Shown in pieces: positions 1 through 6,098 of a DNA stretch of 9,238 nucleotides (position 1 is the first letter of the stretch; each line of letters opens with the position of its first letter). Made by a program: the position numbers and the translations under genes. The stretch comes from Bacillota bacterium (GTDB taxonomy: Bacteria > Bacillota > Sulfobacillia > JAJZYS01 > JAJYTV01). The notes beneath the pieces were generated by a model that did no database searches, was not told the DNA's origin, and saw nothing but the letters and a program-made list of their open reading frames with translations. The stretch is taken from positions 1-9,238 of the forward strand of contig JAJYTV010000058.1 of NCBI GenBank assembly GCA_021792885.1. The letters are read 5' to 3'.

Positions 1-115
1 GCGGCTTGCCGCGAGAGGCATGGGGCGACTCCCAGTGGTTCGCCGGCCACGACTCATGCGTGAGGATGGCCGGCACCCGCGCAAGCGGGTCCCGAGAACA
101 ACCGGCGCAAGTCGG
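1..115 (+). ncRNA. Candidate structured leader RNA upstream of the EAL gene (class unknown)
   Basis: Five consecutive hairpins can be folded on the plus strand. They are: 1-12 (GCGGC/GCCGC); 21-34 (TGGGG/TCCCA, loop CGAC, one G-U pair); 42-74 (seven-pair outer stem GCCGGCC/GGCCGGC, an internal loop, then CTCA/TGAG closed by the UNCG-type loop TGCG); 75-90 (ACCCGC/GCGGGT, loop GCAA); and 102-115 (CCGGC/GTCGG with one G-U pair, loop GCAA). GNRA and UNCG loops appear only when it is read as plus-strand RNA. The hexamer CGGCAC recurs at 71, 113 and 124. The open frame running through this stretch encodes an unprotein-like segment, which fits a non-coding role. I do not recognise a known riboswitch core; consensus c-di-GMP-I elements are absent. 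It could be the tail of a longer RNA cut by the window edge, or chance folding in GC-rich DNA. Confidence 0.35.
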
Positions 116-201
116 CACTGGGGCGGCACGAACAACGGATGTCCGGGTTTGTCCAGCAAATCAGGCAGCTGTTGACACCACGACGCCCATCTCTGCGCCA
201 T

Positions 202-208
202 GGGGAGG
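202..208 (+). promoter_or_regulatory. Ribosome binding site deciding the TTG start of the EAL gene
   Basis: GGGGAGG sits seven bases before TTG at 216, an ideal Shine-Dalgarno spacing. No comparable site precedes the in-frame ATG codons at 9 or 66, so the shorter protein is preferred. Confidence 0.5.
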
Positions 209-215
209 CCCTCGC

Positions 216-935
216 TTGCAGCTTCGGCAGATCCTCGCCCAGGGAGCGGTCTACGCCGCCTACCAGCCGATCCGTCGCCTGAAGGACGGGTCCCTCTTCG
301 CGCACGAGGCGCTCGCGCGCGGTCCCGAGGGTCCCCTCCACTCCCCCGCCCAGCTCTTTCAGGCCGCGGCGGCGGAGGGACTGCTCTTCGCCCTCGAACT
401 CGCCTGCCGCACCGCGGCGCTCGAGCGCAAGCCGCCGGGCGTCCTCTGCCTGAACGTCGACCCGCTCACCCTGCAGGACCCGGCCTTCACCCGCGGCATG
501 ACCGCCCAGGTGCTGGCCGCCCTCGGCGTCTCGCCGCGCGAGGTGATCTTCGAGATCACGGAGCGGATCGCGATCACCGACTACGACCTCTTCCGCCGCA
601 CGCTGGGCCACTACCGCAGCCAGGGATACCGCATCGCCCTCGACGACGTGGGCGCCGGCTACTCGAACCTGCGCCTCGTGGCGGAAGCCGGGCCGGAGTT
701 CCTCAAGATCGACCAGGGGCTCGTGCGCGGATGCGCCCGGGCGAAGGCCCGGCGCGCAGCGGTGAGCGCGCTCGCGCGCATGGCGGAGGAATGCGACGCG
801 GTCGCGATCGCCGAAGGCATAGAGACCGCCGAGGACCTCCGGGTGCTCGTGGACCTCGGCGTCCCGCTCGGACAAGGCTTCCTGCTCGGCCACCCGGCGC
901 CACACCGCGAACCCGCAGGCGCAGCGCGGCGCTGA
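216..935 (+). CDS. Stand-alone EAL-domain c-di-GMP phosphodiesterase
   Basis: A 239-residue protein made almost entirely of an EAL domain, the family that hydrolyses cyclic di-GMP to pGpG in the cytoplasm. The signature and metal-binding motifs are all visible: EAL at 31-33 followed by AR, the Asn of LNVDP (80), EITE (113-116), DD of DDVGAGYSNL (143-144), K164 in LKID, E200 in AEGIET, and GQGFLLGHP near 219-227. An active phosphodiesterase is therefore likely. No PAS, GGDEF, REC or membrane segment is present, so no sensor is attached. The chosen start is TTG at 216, seven bases after GGGGAGG (202-208). The frame is open back to position 6, but that extension (Ser, Arg, Ala, Thr rich) looks non-coding and coincides with a hairpin-rich stretch. 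The gene converges on the aminotransferase gene, with 47 bp between their stop codons. The start is the main uncertainty. Confidence 0.85.
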   Translation: MQLRQILAQGAVYAAYQPIRRLKDGSLFAHEALARGPEGPLHSPAQLFQAAAAEGLLFALELACRTAALERKPPGVLCLNVDPLTLQDPAFTRGMTAQVLAALGVSPREVIFEITERIAITDYDLFRRTLGHYRSQGYRIALDDVGAGYSNLRLVAEAGPEFLKIDQGLVRGCARAKARRAAVSALARMAEECDAVAIAEGIETAEDLRVLVDLGVPLGQGFLLGHPAPHREPAGAARR

Positions 936-964
936 CGGCTGCGACGCTGCGCTCCAAAGGGGAG

Positions 965-984
965 AGGGCGCGATACGCCGCCCT
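965..984. terminator. Weak hairpin between convergent genes
   Basis: AGGGCG (965-970) can pair with CGCCCT (979-984) around an eight-base loop. It lies between the stops of the EAL gene (935) and the class V enzyme (985-983). It has only six pairs and no T tract, so it is a tentative bidirectional terminator. Confidence 0.2.
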
Positions 985-2113
985 ACAGTCCGACCGCGCG
1001 CGAATACTCCAAGATTCCCTCGCGCACGCGCCGAAGGTCTTCTTCCGTGTTGTAGTAGTGCAGGCTGATCCGCACGGCGCTGCCGCGCGGCGAGACGAGC
1101 ACCCCGCGCTCCTTGAGGAAGGATGAAAGACCCTCCGCGTCGCGCGCGCGCACCGCGACCTGCGGGCCCCGCAGGGCGGCTTCCACGGGCGAGGCGAGCG
1201 GCACGCCATCTTCTCTGAGGGCATCCGTGAGGGAGGCGCCCAGGGCGAGCACGTGCGCGAAGACCTCCTGCGGGTCGAGCTCCCCGAGCAGCGAGAGCCC
1301 GGCCGCCGCGGCGTAGGCCGCCGGGATCGCAGGCGTCCCGCCCTGGAACCGCCGCGCGCCCTGCGCGTAGTCGAGGACGCGCGGCGTGAACGAGAAGGGG
1401 TCCTCTCGCCCGAACCAGCCGCTGTAGGGTGGAAGGCCCTGCGGCATGCTGGCCCCCTTCACGTAGAGGAAGGCGATACCGGGTGCCCCGAGCAGATACT
1501 TGAGGCTGCCCGCGACGAAGTAGTCGCAGCCGAGCGCCGCGACGTCGACCGGCACGACGCCGGCGCCCTGGTAGGCGTCGACGAAGAGCTTCGCGCCCAG
1601 CGCGTGCGCCGCCTCGCCGATCTCCCGCACCGGCAGGCGCAGGCCGCTCCCGTAGGCGACGAGCGGCGCCGAGACGAGCGCCGTATCCTGCCCGATCGAC
1701 AGGGCGTAGTCGCCCGCCGCCGCGGCGCCTGCGGGCAGGAAGTCGACGCGGGCGCCGCGGCGCGCGGCGCCGAGCCAGACGTGGGCGACCGAGGGGAACT
1801 CGAGGTCGGTCGTGAGGATGCCCGGGCGCTGCGAGAAGTCGAGCGTCGAGGCGATCTGGTAGGCGCCTTCCGACGCGCAGGAGACGACGGCGACCTCCTC
1901 GGGATCGGCGCCGACGAGCCGAGCGAAGCCCGTGCGGGCGCGCTCCACCTCGCCCATCCACTCGCCCCACGGGGCCCCTGCGTGCTGCCAGCTCGCGGTG
2001 AACGCCGAAAGGGCCTCCTGCACGCGCAGCGAGAGCGCACCCTGGCTGCAGCTGCAAAGGTGCGCCTTCTCCCGGAAGACAGGGAATTGGGCGCGGAACG
2101 CCTCGGGCGTCAT
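983..2113 (-). CDS. Class V PLP-dependent aminotransferase/desulfurase-fold enzyme
   Basis: A 376-residue cytoplasmic fold-type I PLP enzyme. Motifs in order: SEGAYQIAS (81-89) binding the cofactor phosphate, LFVDAYQGAG (176-185) with Asp179 and Gln182 contacting the PLP ring, GSLKYLLG (202-209) with Lys205 as the Schiff-base lysine, FQGGTPAIPA (256-265), and a C-terminal VRISLHYYNTEEDLRRV (347-363) typical of the NifS/aminotransferase V superfamily. The length is normal. Motifs do not fix the reaction: transamination, epimerisation, beta-lyase or desulfurase chemistry are all found here. No obvious catalytic cysteine loop near the C-terminus marks it as a true cysteine desulfurase. The start is ATG at 2113, with GGAG a few bases upstream. 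A longer open frame reaches to 2455, but it overlaps the SnoaL-like gene completely. The ATG overlaps the upstream stop (ATGA), which implies translational coupling. It is the last gene of the globin operon. Confidence 0.88.
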   Translation of the reverse strand: MTPEAFRAQFPVFREKAHLCSCSQGALSLRVQEALSAFTASWQHAGAPWGEWMGEVERARTGFARLVGADPEEVAVVSCASEGAYQIASTLDFSQRPGILTTDLEFPSVAHVWLGAARRGARVDFLPAGAAAAGDYALSIGQDTALVSAPLVAYGSGLRLPVREIGEAAHALGAKLFVDAYQGAGVVPVDVAALGCDYFVAGSLKYLLGAPGIAFLYVKGASMPQGLPPYSGWFGREDPFSFTPRVLDYAQGARRFQGGTPAIPAAYAAAAGLSLLGELDPQEVFAHVLALGASLTDALREDGVPLASPVEAALRGPQVAVRARDAEGLSSFLKERGVLVSPRGSAVRISLHYYNTEEDLRRVREGILEYSRAVGL

Positions 2114-2550
2114 CGCTTCTCCGCCGTGTGGCGGCGCAGGTGCCAGCGGCCGCCCAGGCGGACCCAGGTCTCGAGGAAGACGGCCTCGCCCGGCGGTACA
2201 GGCTCCCGGCCGAAGCGGTGCACGACGGTGTAGACGGCGATCGTCTCGTCCACCGAGCGCGGGTAGAACGCCGCGTCCCGCACCGTCCAGTGCCAGCCCT
2301 TCCCCTTCCCCGCGGCGGCGGCGGCCCGGCTCCCCTCGATCCAGCCCAGGCGGTCGGCCGCGAACGTCTCCCCCTCGTACCAGGGCGCGTACTGCACGCC
2401 TTGGAAATCCCCCGCGACGGGCTCGGCCTGCGGGTCGTACTCCCCCGTCGCCCACTGCCGGTTGACGGCCGCGATGCGGCGCTCGAGCTCCCGATGCAGC
2501 TCCGCACGCAGGGGCTCCTCGATCGCGCTGCCGTAGATCCTCGTGTGCAC
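2110..2550 (-). CDS. SnoaL-like / NTF2-fold protein (hypothetical)
   Basis: A 146-residue protein that looks like the SnoaL/DUF4440 NTF2-like fold. It has an N-terminal amphipathic helix (about 11-33, EEPLRAELHRELERRIAAV), then a mixed central part. The C-terminal half is strand rich: WHWTVRDAAFYPR (86-98), ETIAVYTVVHRFG (102-114) and EAVFLETWVRLGGRWHLRRH (122-141). The alternating strand ending in GRWHLRRHT is characteristic. Such proteins are cone-shaped pockets used as cyclases, isomerases, hydrolases or binding proteins, so function cannot be assigned. The start is GTG at 2550, nine bases after AAAGGGGG. The frame runs open further upstream through the hairpin at 2573-2599 and into the preceding gene, where the peptide is Arg/Gly-rich and looks like a shadow. 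The stop overlaps the aminotransferase ATG by four bases. The NTF2-fold call rests on pattern, not a strong motif. Confidence 0.72.
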   Translation of the reverse strand: MHTRIYGSAIEEPLRAELHRELERRIAAVNRQWATGEYDPQAEPVAGDFQGVQYAPWYEGETFAADRLGWIEGSRAAAAAGKGKGWHWTVRDAAFYPRSVDETIAVYTVVHRFGREPVPPGEAVFLETWVRLGGRWHLRRHTAEKR

Positions 2551-2572
2551 GCGTCGTCGCCCCCTTTGAAGC

Positions 2573-2599
2573 GGCCTGCGGCGCCGGGCGCCGCAGGCC
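2573..2599 (-). promoter_or_regulatory. Perfect GC hairpin between two operon genes
   Basis: GGCCTGCGGCG (2573-2583) and CGCCGCAGGCC (2589-2599) form an 11-pair perfect stem around CCGGG. In transcription order it starts one base after the OCD-family stop codon (2603-2601) and precedes the ribosome binding site of the SnoaL-like gene. No T tract follows (next bases GCTTCAAAGG). It may act as an RNA stability element, a partial terminator or an attenuator that sets lower expression of the last two genes. Confidence 0.5.
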
Positions 2600-2600
2600 C

Positions 2601-3542
2601 TCAGATCGCGATCTCCCGCCCGATGCCCTGCGCCTTCGCCCGCTCCCACGCCAGTTGCAGAAGGCGCACTTCAGTGCCCGCGAGCCCGTGCGAGAGGAAG
2701 AGGGTGATGTCGTCGGGATCGCGCCGCACGCCGTCCGCGACCACCTGGGCGAGGTCCTGCATACGGCCGAGTTCCGAGGTCCCCTGCAGGAAGAAATCCT
2801 CCTCCCCGAGGTACTGCTCCGGGAAGTCGCAGGCGATGCGCGCGGCCGCCTGCGCGACGTCGACGCCGATCTCCTGCCGCCCGCGGTACTTCGGCCCGAG
2901 CGAGCTCACATGGGTCCCCGGCCGCAGCCACTCCGCCCGCAGCACGGGCTCCTCCGCGCGCGTCGCGCTGACGACGATGTCGGCGCCTGTCACCGCCGCC
3001 TCGGCGGAGTCTTCTGCGACCACCTCGACGCCCCAGCGCGCCCGGCCCGCATCGGCGAGGCGCGCAAGCTCCGCCGCATCGCGGCGGAAGGCCTGCACGC
3101 GCCGGATCCCCCGCACCGCGAGGGCCGCCTCCACCTGCGCGAAGGCCTGCGCGCCGAACCCGACGACGCCAAGCACGCTTGCGTCCTCGCGGGAGAGCGC
3201 ATCGATCGCGACACCCCCGATCGCGCCGGTGCGCATCCGCCCGAGTGCATTGCCGAGCGCAAGGCAGCGCAGGGCGCCGCTCCCTGCGTCCCAAAGGGCG
3301 ACCAGCTGGTCGGCGCGCCGGGCGCCGGTGAGGTAGAGGCGCAGCCCCACGGTCTGCGCGTCGAGGAAGCCGCCTGGCGTCCAGACGAGCGATGTCTCTC
3401 CGACCGCCATCCCCGCGCGCGGCGCGAAGACCATGTCGCCCGCCGCGCGGGCGCGCAGCGCGTCGCGCATCGCCTGTACCGCGTCTCGCATCGCGACGCA
3501 GGCAATGATATCCTCATCCGTCAAGAGGAGCGTCGTGCCCAC
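2601..3542 (-). CDS. Ornithine cyclodeaminase / mu-crystallin family dehydrogenase
   Basis: A 313-residue NAD(P)-dependent oxidoreductase of the OCD/mu-crystallin family, which includes ornithine cyclodeaminase, alanine dehydrogenase, ketimine reductase and the siderophore enzyme SbnB. Visible features: N-terminal LLLTDEDI (5-12); PRAGM (41-45), whose Arg is expected to bind the substrate carboxylate; GRMRTGAIGG (101-110); the Rossmann glycine motif GVVGFGAQA (125-133); HVSSLGPKYRGRQEI (211-225); and C-terminal DDITLFLSHGLAGTEV (277-292). The VGLRLYL segment (65-71) has Arg where classical OCD has Lys, and the GGD/GKTE motif of true ornithine cyclodeaminases is replaced by LGPKYRGRQE. Ornithine is therefore not a safe substrate call; an imine or keto/amino acid reductase or dehydrogenase is likelier. 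The start is GTG at 3542 in a purine-rich stretch (AGAAGAGGGAG) directly before it. It is the second gene of the operon, 57 bp after the globin. Confidence 0.85.
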   Translation of the reverse strand: MGTTLLLTDEDIIACVAMRDAVQAMRDALRARAAGDMVFAPRAGMAVGETSLVWTPGGFLDAQTVGLRLYLTGARRADQLVALWDAGSGALRCLALGNALGRMRTGAIGGVAIDALSREDASVLGVVGFGAQAFAQVEAALAVRGIRRVQAFRRDAAELARLADAGRARWGVEVVAEDSAEAAVTGADIVVSATRAEEPVLRAEWLRPGTHVSSLGPKYRGRQEIGVDVAQAAARIACDFPEQYLGEEDFFLQGTSELGRMQDLAQVVADGVRRDPDDITLFLSHGLAGTEVRLLQLAWERAKAQGIGREIAI

Positions 3543-3599
3543 CTCCCTCTTCTCTGCAGGCGCCGCAGGATCCCGCCGCGAAGTCCATCCGGGCGGCGA

Positions 3600-3968
3600 C
3601 TACTCCTGGTTGACCATGTGCCGTGCGGTCAGGGCGAGGTGCGCGAACACCTGGTCGCGCACCGGATCCGGCAGGCCGACCTCGTCGAGCGCGCCCTGCA
3701 TGCACGAAAGCCACTCGTCGCGCCGCTCCGGGCTGATCGGGTGGGGCAGGTGTCGGGCGCGCAGCATCGGCGGCCCGTAGCGCTCCGTGTAGAGGTCCGG
3801 ACCGCCGAAGAACTGGGTGAGGAATGCGTACTGCCGCTCCTTGACCCCCCGGATGTCTTCCTGGAAGAGCTGCGAGAGCGTCGGGTGCGCCTGTACGCGC
3901 CGGTAGAAGGACTCCACCAGACGGGCGATCGTCGCATCGCCGCCCATCTGATCGTACAGCGTCAGCAA
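3600..3968 (-). CDS. Group II truncated haemoglobin (GlbO/YjbI type)
   Basis: A 122-residue 2-over-2 globin. Family landmarks are all present: LYDQMGG (4-10) at the N-terminus, FYRRV (21-25) with Tyr22 at B10, LTQFFGGPDLYTE (50-62), PMLRARHLPHPI (67-78) with His73 as proximal haem ligand (F8), WLSCM (86-90) with the group II Trp at G8, and LTARHMVNQ near the end. Such proteins bind O2 or NO and act in NO or peroxide detoxification, electron transfer or oxygen supply to a partner enzyme. The length is typical. The start must be TTG at 3968, because an in-frame TGA lies four codons upstream. The only purine-rich site, AAGGA (3985-3981), is twelve bases away, so translation may be weak. It is the first gene of a four-gene operon and may deliver O2 to, or protect, the downstream enzymes; that is inference. 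Confidence 0.93.
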   Translation of the reverse strand: MLTLYDQMGGDATIARLVESFYRRVQAHPTLSQLFQEDIRGVKERQYAFLTQFFGGPDLYTERYGPPMLRARHLPHPISPERRDEWLSCMQGALDEVGLPDPVRDQVFAHLALTARHMVNQE

Positions 3969-4013
3969 GGCCGGGACTCATCCTTTCGTCGGAACCTGGG
4001 ATCGATGTGGTCG

Positions 4014-4042
4014 AGTCTACTGTGCGGCAGCGCAGGCGGCAA
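4014..4042 (-). promoter_or_regulatory. Putative sigma-A-type promoter of the globin operon
   Basis: Read on the minus strand, TTGCCG (4042-4037) and TAGACT (4019-4014) are separated by exactly 17 bp. Each box matches the TTGACA/TATAAT consensus at four of six bases. The predicted transcript would start near 4007, about 40 bases before the globin TTG. In GC-rich DNA this is only a moderate match, but it is correctly placed for the operon. Confidence 0.4.
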
Positions 4043-4046
4043 GCCT

Positions 4047-4074
4047 GGCGCCCCGCGCAGGTGGCGGGGACGCC
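4047..4074 (+). promoter_or_regulatory. Hairpin in the leader of the Rsm22-like gene
   Basis: GGCG-CCCCGC (4047-4056) pairs with GCGGGG-A-CGCC (4064-4074), giving ten pairs with one bulged A. A competing stem is GGCGGG/CCCGCC (4063-4078). Both lie just before the G-rich ribosome binding site (4079-4085). They could affect translation of the gene at 4090, or simply reflect base composition. I saw no convincing plus-strand promoter in 3969-4089. Confidence 0.25.
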
Positions 4075-4089
4075 CGCCGGGGGGATTGC

Positions 4090-5118
4090 ATGCAGCTGCC
4101 GCAGGATCTGCAGGAGGCGCTCGCGGGAGTGCTCTCCCAAGGGAGTGTGAAGGCGCTGCGCGCCGCCGCGGAGGATCTCTCCCGGCGCTACCGCGCGCCC
4201 GCATCCGGGAAGGGCCCGCTCCTGCGCGCGCGCGAGGACATCCTCGCCTACCTCGCGGTGCGCCTGCCCGCGACCTTCGCCGCGAGCCACGCGGCGCTCG
4301 CGCAGGTCAAGGCACAGCTTCCGCACTTCACCCCCCGCACCCTGCTGGACGCCGGCGCCGGACCCGGCACCGCGCTCTGGGCCGCCGCCGCGCTCTTCCC
4401 GTCGCTCGAGGCGGCGACGCTGCTCGAGCGGGACCGCGAGATGATCGCGGCCGGTCGCCGCCTCGCGGCGGGCGCCTCGGCGCCTGTCCTGCGCGCTGCC
4501 GCCTGGGACGAGGCGCACCTCGACCAAGCATTCTCCGCCCCGCCGCACGACCTCACCGTGGCCGCCTACGTGCTGGGCGAGCTGGGACAGGGTGCCCAGG
4601 ACGCCCTCGCAGACCGGCTCTGGCGGGCGACCGAGGGGGTAATGCTGCTCGTCGAGCCCGGCACCCCCCAGGGTTTCGCCCGCATCCTGCGCCAGCGGGA
4701 CCGGTTGCTCGCGCAGGGCGCGCGGACGATCGCCCCCTGCCCACATGACGACGCCTGCCCCATCATCGGTTCCGACTGGTGCCACTTCGCAGAGCGCGTA
4801 TCGCGCTCCGCCCTGCACCGCCGCGTGAAGGGCGCAGACCTCGGGTACGAGGACGAGAAATTTTCCTTCGTCGCACTGTCGCGCCTTGCGCCGCTGCCCC
4901 TTGCGGGCCGAGTGATCCGCCATCCGCAGGTGCGCGGCGGCCACGTACACGTCGCGCTCTGCACGCCACGGGGGCTTGAGAGCACCGTCGCGACGCGCAA
5001 GGACAAGGATCGCTACCGCCTCGCGAAGGATCTGCGCTGGGGCGACCCCACGCCGTGGGATGCGGCCGAAGGTGCACCCGTACGCCCCCGAGATGGCGGC
5101 GGGAAGGAGCAGCCCTGA
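4090..5118 (+). CDS. Rsm22/METTL17-family ribosome assembly protein (SAM-fold, Fe-S)
   Basis: A 342-residue protein of the mitochondrial-type small-subunit Rsm22 family, related to yeast Rsm22 and human METTL17, which act in small ribosomal subunit maturation. It has a Rossmann methyltransferase core with the SAM loop LLDAGAGPGTA (85-95), ATLLERDREM (109-118) for the second strand, and AYVLGEL (159-165). The C-terminal half holds CPHDDACPI (217-225), DWCHF (229-233) and ALCTPRG (289-295). Cys217, 223, 231 and 291 are the candidate ligands of the 4Fe-4S cluster described for METTL17, with nearly the same spacing. Whether bacterial members methylate anything is unclear; the eukaryotic homologues may be methylation-independent. 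The start ATG follows GGGGGGA (4079-4085) by four bases. Its stop overlaps the sigma factor ATG by one base (TGATG), so the two are probably translated together. It diverges from the globin operon. Confidence 0.88.
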   Translation: MQLPQDLQEALAGVLSQGSVKALRAAAEDLSRRYRAPASGKGPLLRAREDILAYLAVRLPATFAASHAALAQVKAQLPHFTPRTLLDAGAGPGTALWAAAALFPSLEAATLLERDREMIAAGRRLAAGASAPVLRAAAWDEAHLDQAFSAPPHDLTVAAYVLGELGQGAQDALADRLWRATEGVMLLVEPGTPQGFARILRQRDRLLAQGARTIAPCPHDDACPIIGSDWCHFAERVSRSALHRRVKGADLGYEDEKFSFVALSRLAPLPLAGRVIRHPQVRGGHVHVALCTPRGLESTVATRKDKDRYRLAKDLRWGDPTPWDAAEGAPVRPRDGGGKEQP

Positions 5119-6098
5119 TGGCGGCGGCGACCCGTGATCCGCATCGGCGCCTGCAGGAGCTGATGGACGCGGCCGCGCCTGCGGTCGAGTCCTTCGTCCG
5201 GCGCAAGGTGCCGTCCGGAGAAGCGCAGGACGTGACGCAGGACATCTGGCTGCGAACCTACCTCTCCCTGCCGGGTTGGCAGGGAGAGGGCACCGACCTC
5301 GCGCTGCTGTGGACGGTCGCCCGCCGCGCGGTGGCAGACCACTGGCGCCGCGAGAGCGCCCACCCGGCGCAGCCCGTACCGCCCGAGGACGTCGCCCAGG
5401 AGATCGACCTCGACGAGGGCCTGCGCTCCCTCGCCCTCCGGGATTCCGTCGCGCGGATCATCGAAACGCTGCCGCAGCGCCACCGCGAGGTGCTGTACGC
5501 GCGGCTGGTGGACGGCTTGCCGCTCCCCGCGATCGCAGGGCGCTTCGCCTTGCCGGTCGGCACGGTGAAGTCGAGGCTGCATCACGGCCGCTCCCTCTTG
5601 CGCGAACGACTCGCCGCCGGGCAGAGCCAGGCGCTCTGCGGCGACCTCGCCGCGGCACCGCTGGGTCTTGCGTGGGGACTGCGCTCGCTTGCCAGCTCGT
5701 CCGTCGTTGCCCTGCACCTGGCGACATGCCCGCGCTGTTCCGCGCAGTGGCAGCACCTCGAGCGGTTGACCCGCGCGACGGAGGGACCCGCCGCGCAGTC
5801 GACGGCCGCACTCCGGGTCGTGCTGCGCATCGAGCCCGACCTCTCCCTATGGATCGAGGGCGACCTGTTCGGGGGAGAACTCGCGGGCGGGCTGATGGTC
5901 GGTGCGGCGGCGGAGTTGGGCCAGCTGCAGCGGCTCTCGGACGACCAGGAGCGCAACTGGGCGCCGGGCATGCAACGCCTCCCGGGGGCGGGCCGGTGCC
6001 GGACCGCTACGTCGCGGAGGTCGGGCGCCCACCGGGGAGCGGTCGCATGCGCTTCGTGCACCGCATTCCGCAGAAGCGTTCCGAGAGCGCCAAGCTGA
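5118..6098 (+). CDS. ECF-like sigma-70 factor with fused HxxxCxxC zinc-finger and C-terminal domain; reading frame shifts near 5987
   Basis: As read, 326 residues. Region 2 spans about 21-79 (VTQDIWLRTYL, LLWTVARRAVADHWRRE). Region 4 spans about 112-165 (IETLPQRHREVLYARLVDG, then the helix-turn-helix LPLPAIAGRFALPVGTVKSRLHHGR). Next comes HLATCPRC (His200, Cys204, Cys207), matching the HxxxCxxC zinc motif of anti-sigma factors, and a strand-like domain (LRVVLRIEPDLSLWIEGDLF, 232-251). From about residue 290 (5987) the frame decays into an Arg/Ser/Ala-rich tail ending at 6098, while protein-like sequence resumes in the -1 frame and ends at 6334. An intact version would have about 405 residues. 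The cause could be a one-base loss in the CCCGGGGGCGGG tract, a sequencing error or programmed slippage. The start ATG at 5118 lies eight bases after AAGGAG (5104-5109) and overlaps the upstream stop. No transmembrane segment is present. It is probably a self-regulated, possibly zinc- or redox-responsive sigma factor; the target promoters are unknown. Confidence 0.8.
   Translation: MAAATRDPHRRLQELMDAAAPAVESFVRRKVPSGEAQDVTQDIWLRTYLSLPGWQGEGTDLALLWTVARRAVADHWRRESAHPAQPVPPEDVAQEIDLDEGLRSLALRDSVARIIETLPQRHREVLYARLVDGLPLPAIAGRFALPVGTVKSRLHHGRSLLRERLAAGQSQALCGDLAAAPLGLAWGLRSLASSSVVALHLATCPRCSAQWQHLERLTRATEGPAAQSTAALRVVLRIEPDLSLWIEGDLFGGELAGGLMVGAAAELGQLQRLSDDQERNWAPGMQRLPGAGRCRTATSRRSGAHRGAVACASCTAFRRSVPRAPS
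5981..5987 (+). other. Putative frameshift point, C CCG GGG heptamer
   Basis: In the sigma factor frame the bases read C-CCG-GGG, which fits the X-XXY-YYZ pattern of -1 slippery sites and sits exactly where the coding signal moves to the -1 frame. A nine-pair stem with one mismatch (5988-5996 with 5999-6007) follows with almost no spacer. That is closer than usual for programmed frameshifting. A simple deletion in the G-rich tract is equally or more likely. Confidence 0.4.

Noticed and set aside
172..200. TTGACA at 172-177 as a -35 box for the EAL gene
   Set aside because: The -35 is perfect, but the position 17 bp downstream is GCGCCA, with no resemblance to TATAAT.
54..2507. Very long minus-strand open frame of over 800 codons
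   Set aside because: Its product is Arg/Gly/Ala-rich low-complexity sequence and it runs antisense to or across the EAL, class V and SnoaL genes. Long shadow frames are normal at this GC content.
2110..2550. SnoaL-like protein as the detached C-terminal domain of an ECF41-type sigma factor
   Set aside because: It lies in the globin operon on the opposite strand, 2.5 kb from the sigma gene, which already has its own different C-terminal extension.
2601..3542. Naming the dehydrogenase as a true ornithine cyclodeaminase
   Set aside because: The GGD and GKTE motif positions and the substrate-binding lysine differ, so only the family name is justified.
2655..4748. Long plus-strand open frame of about 700 codons
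   Set aside because: It is antisense to the OCD-family and globin genes and out of frame with Rsm22; no domain or hydrophobic pattern is visible.
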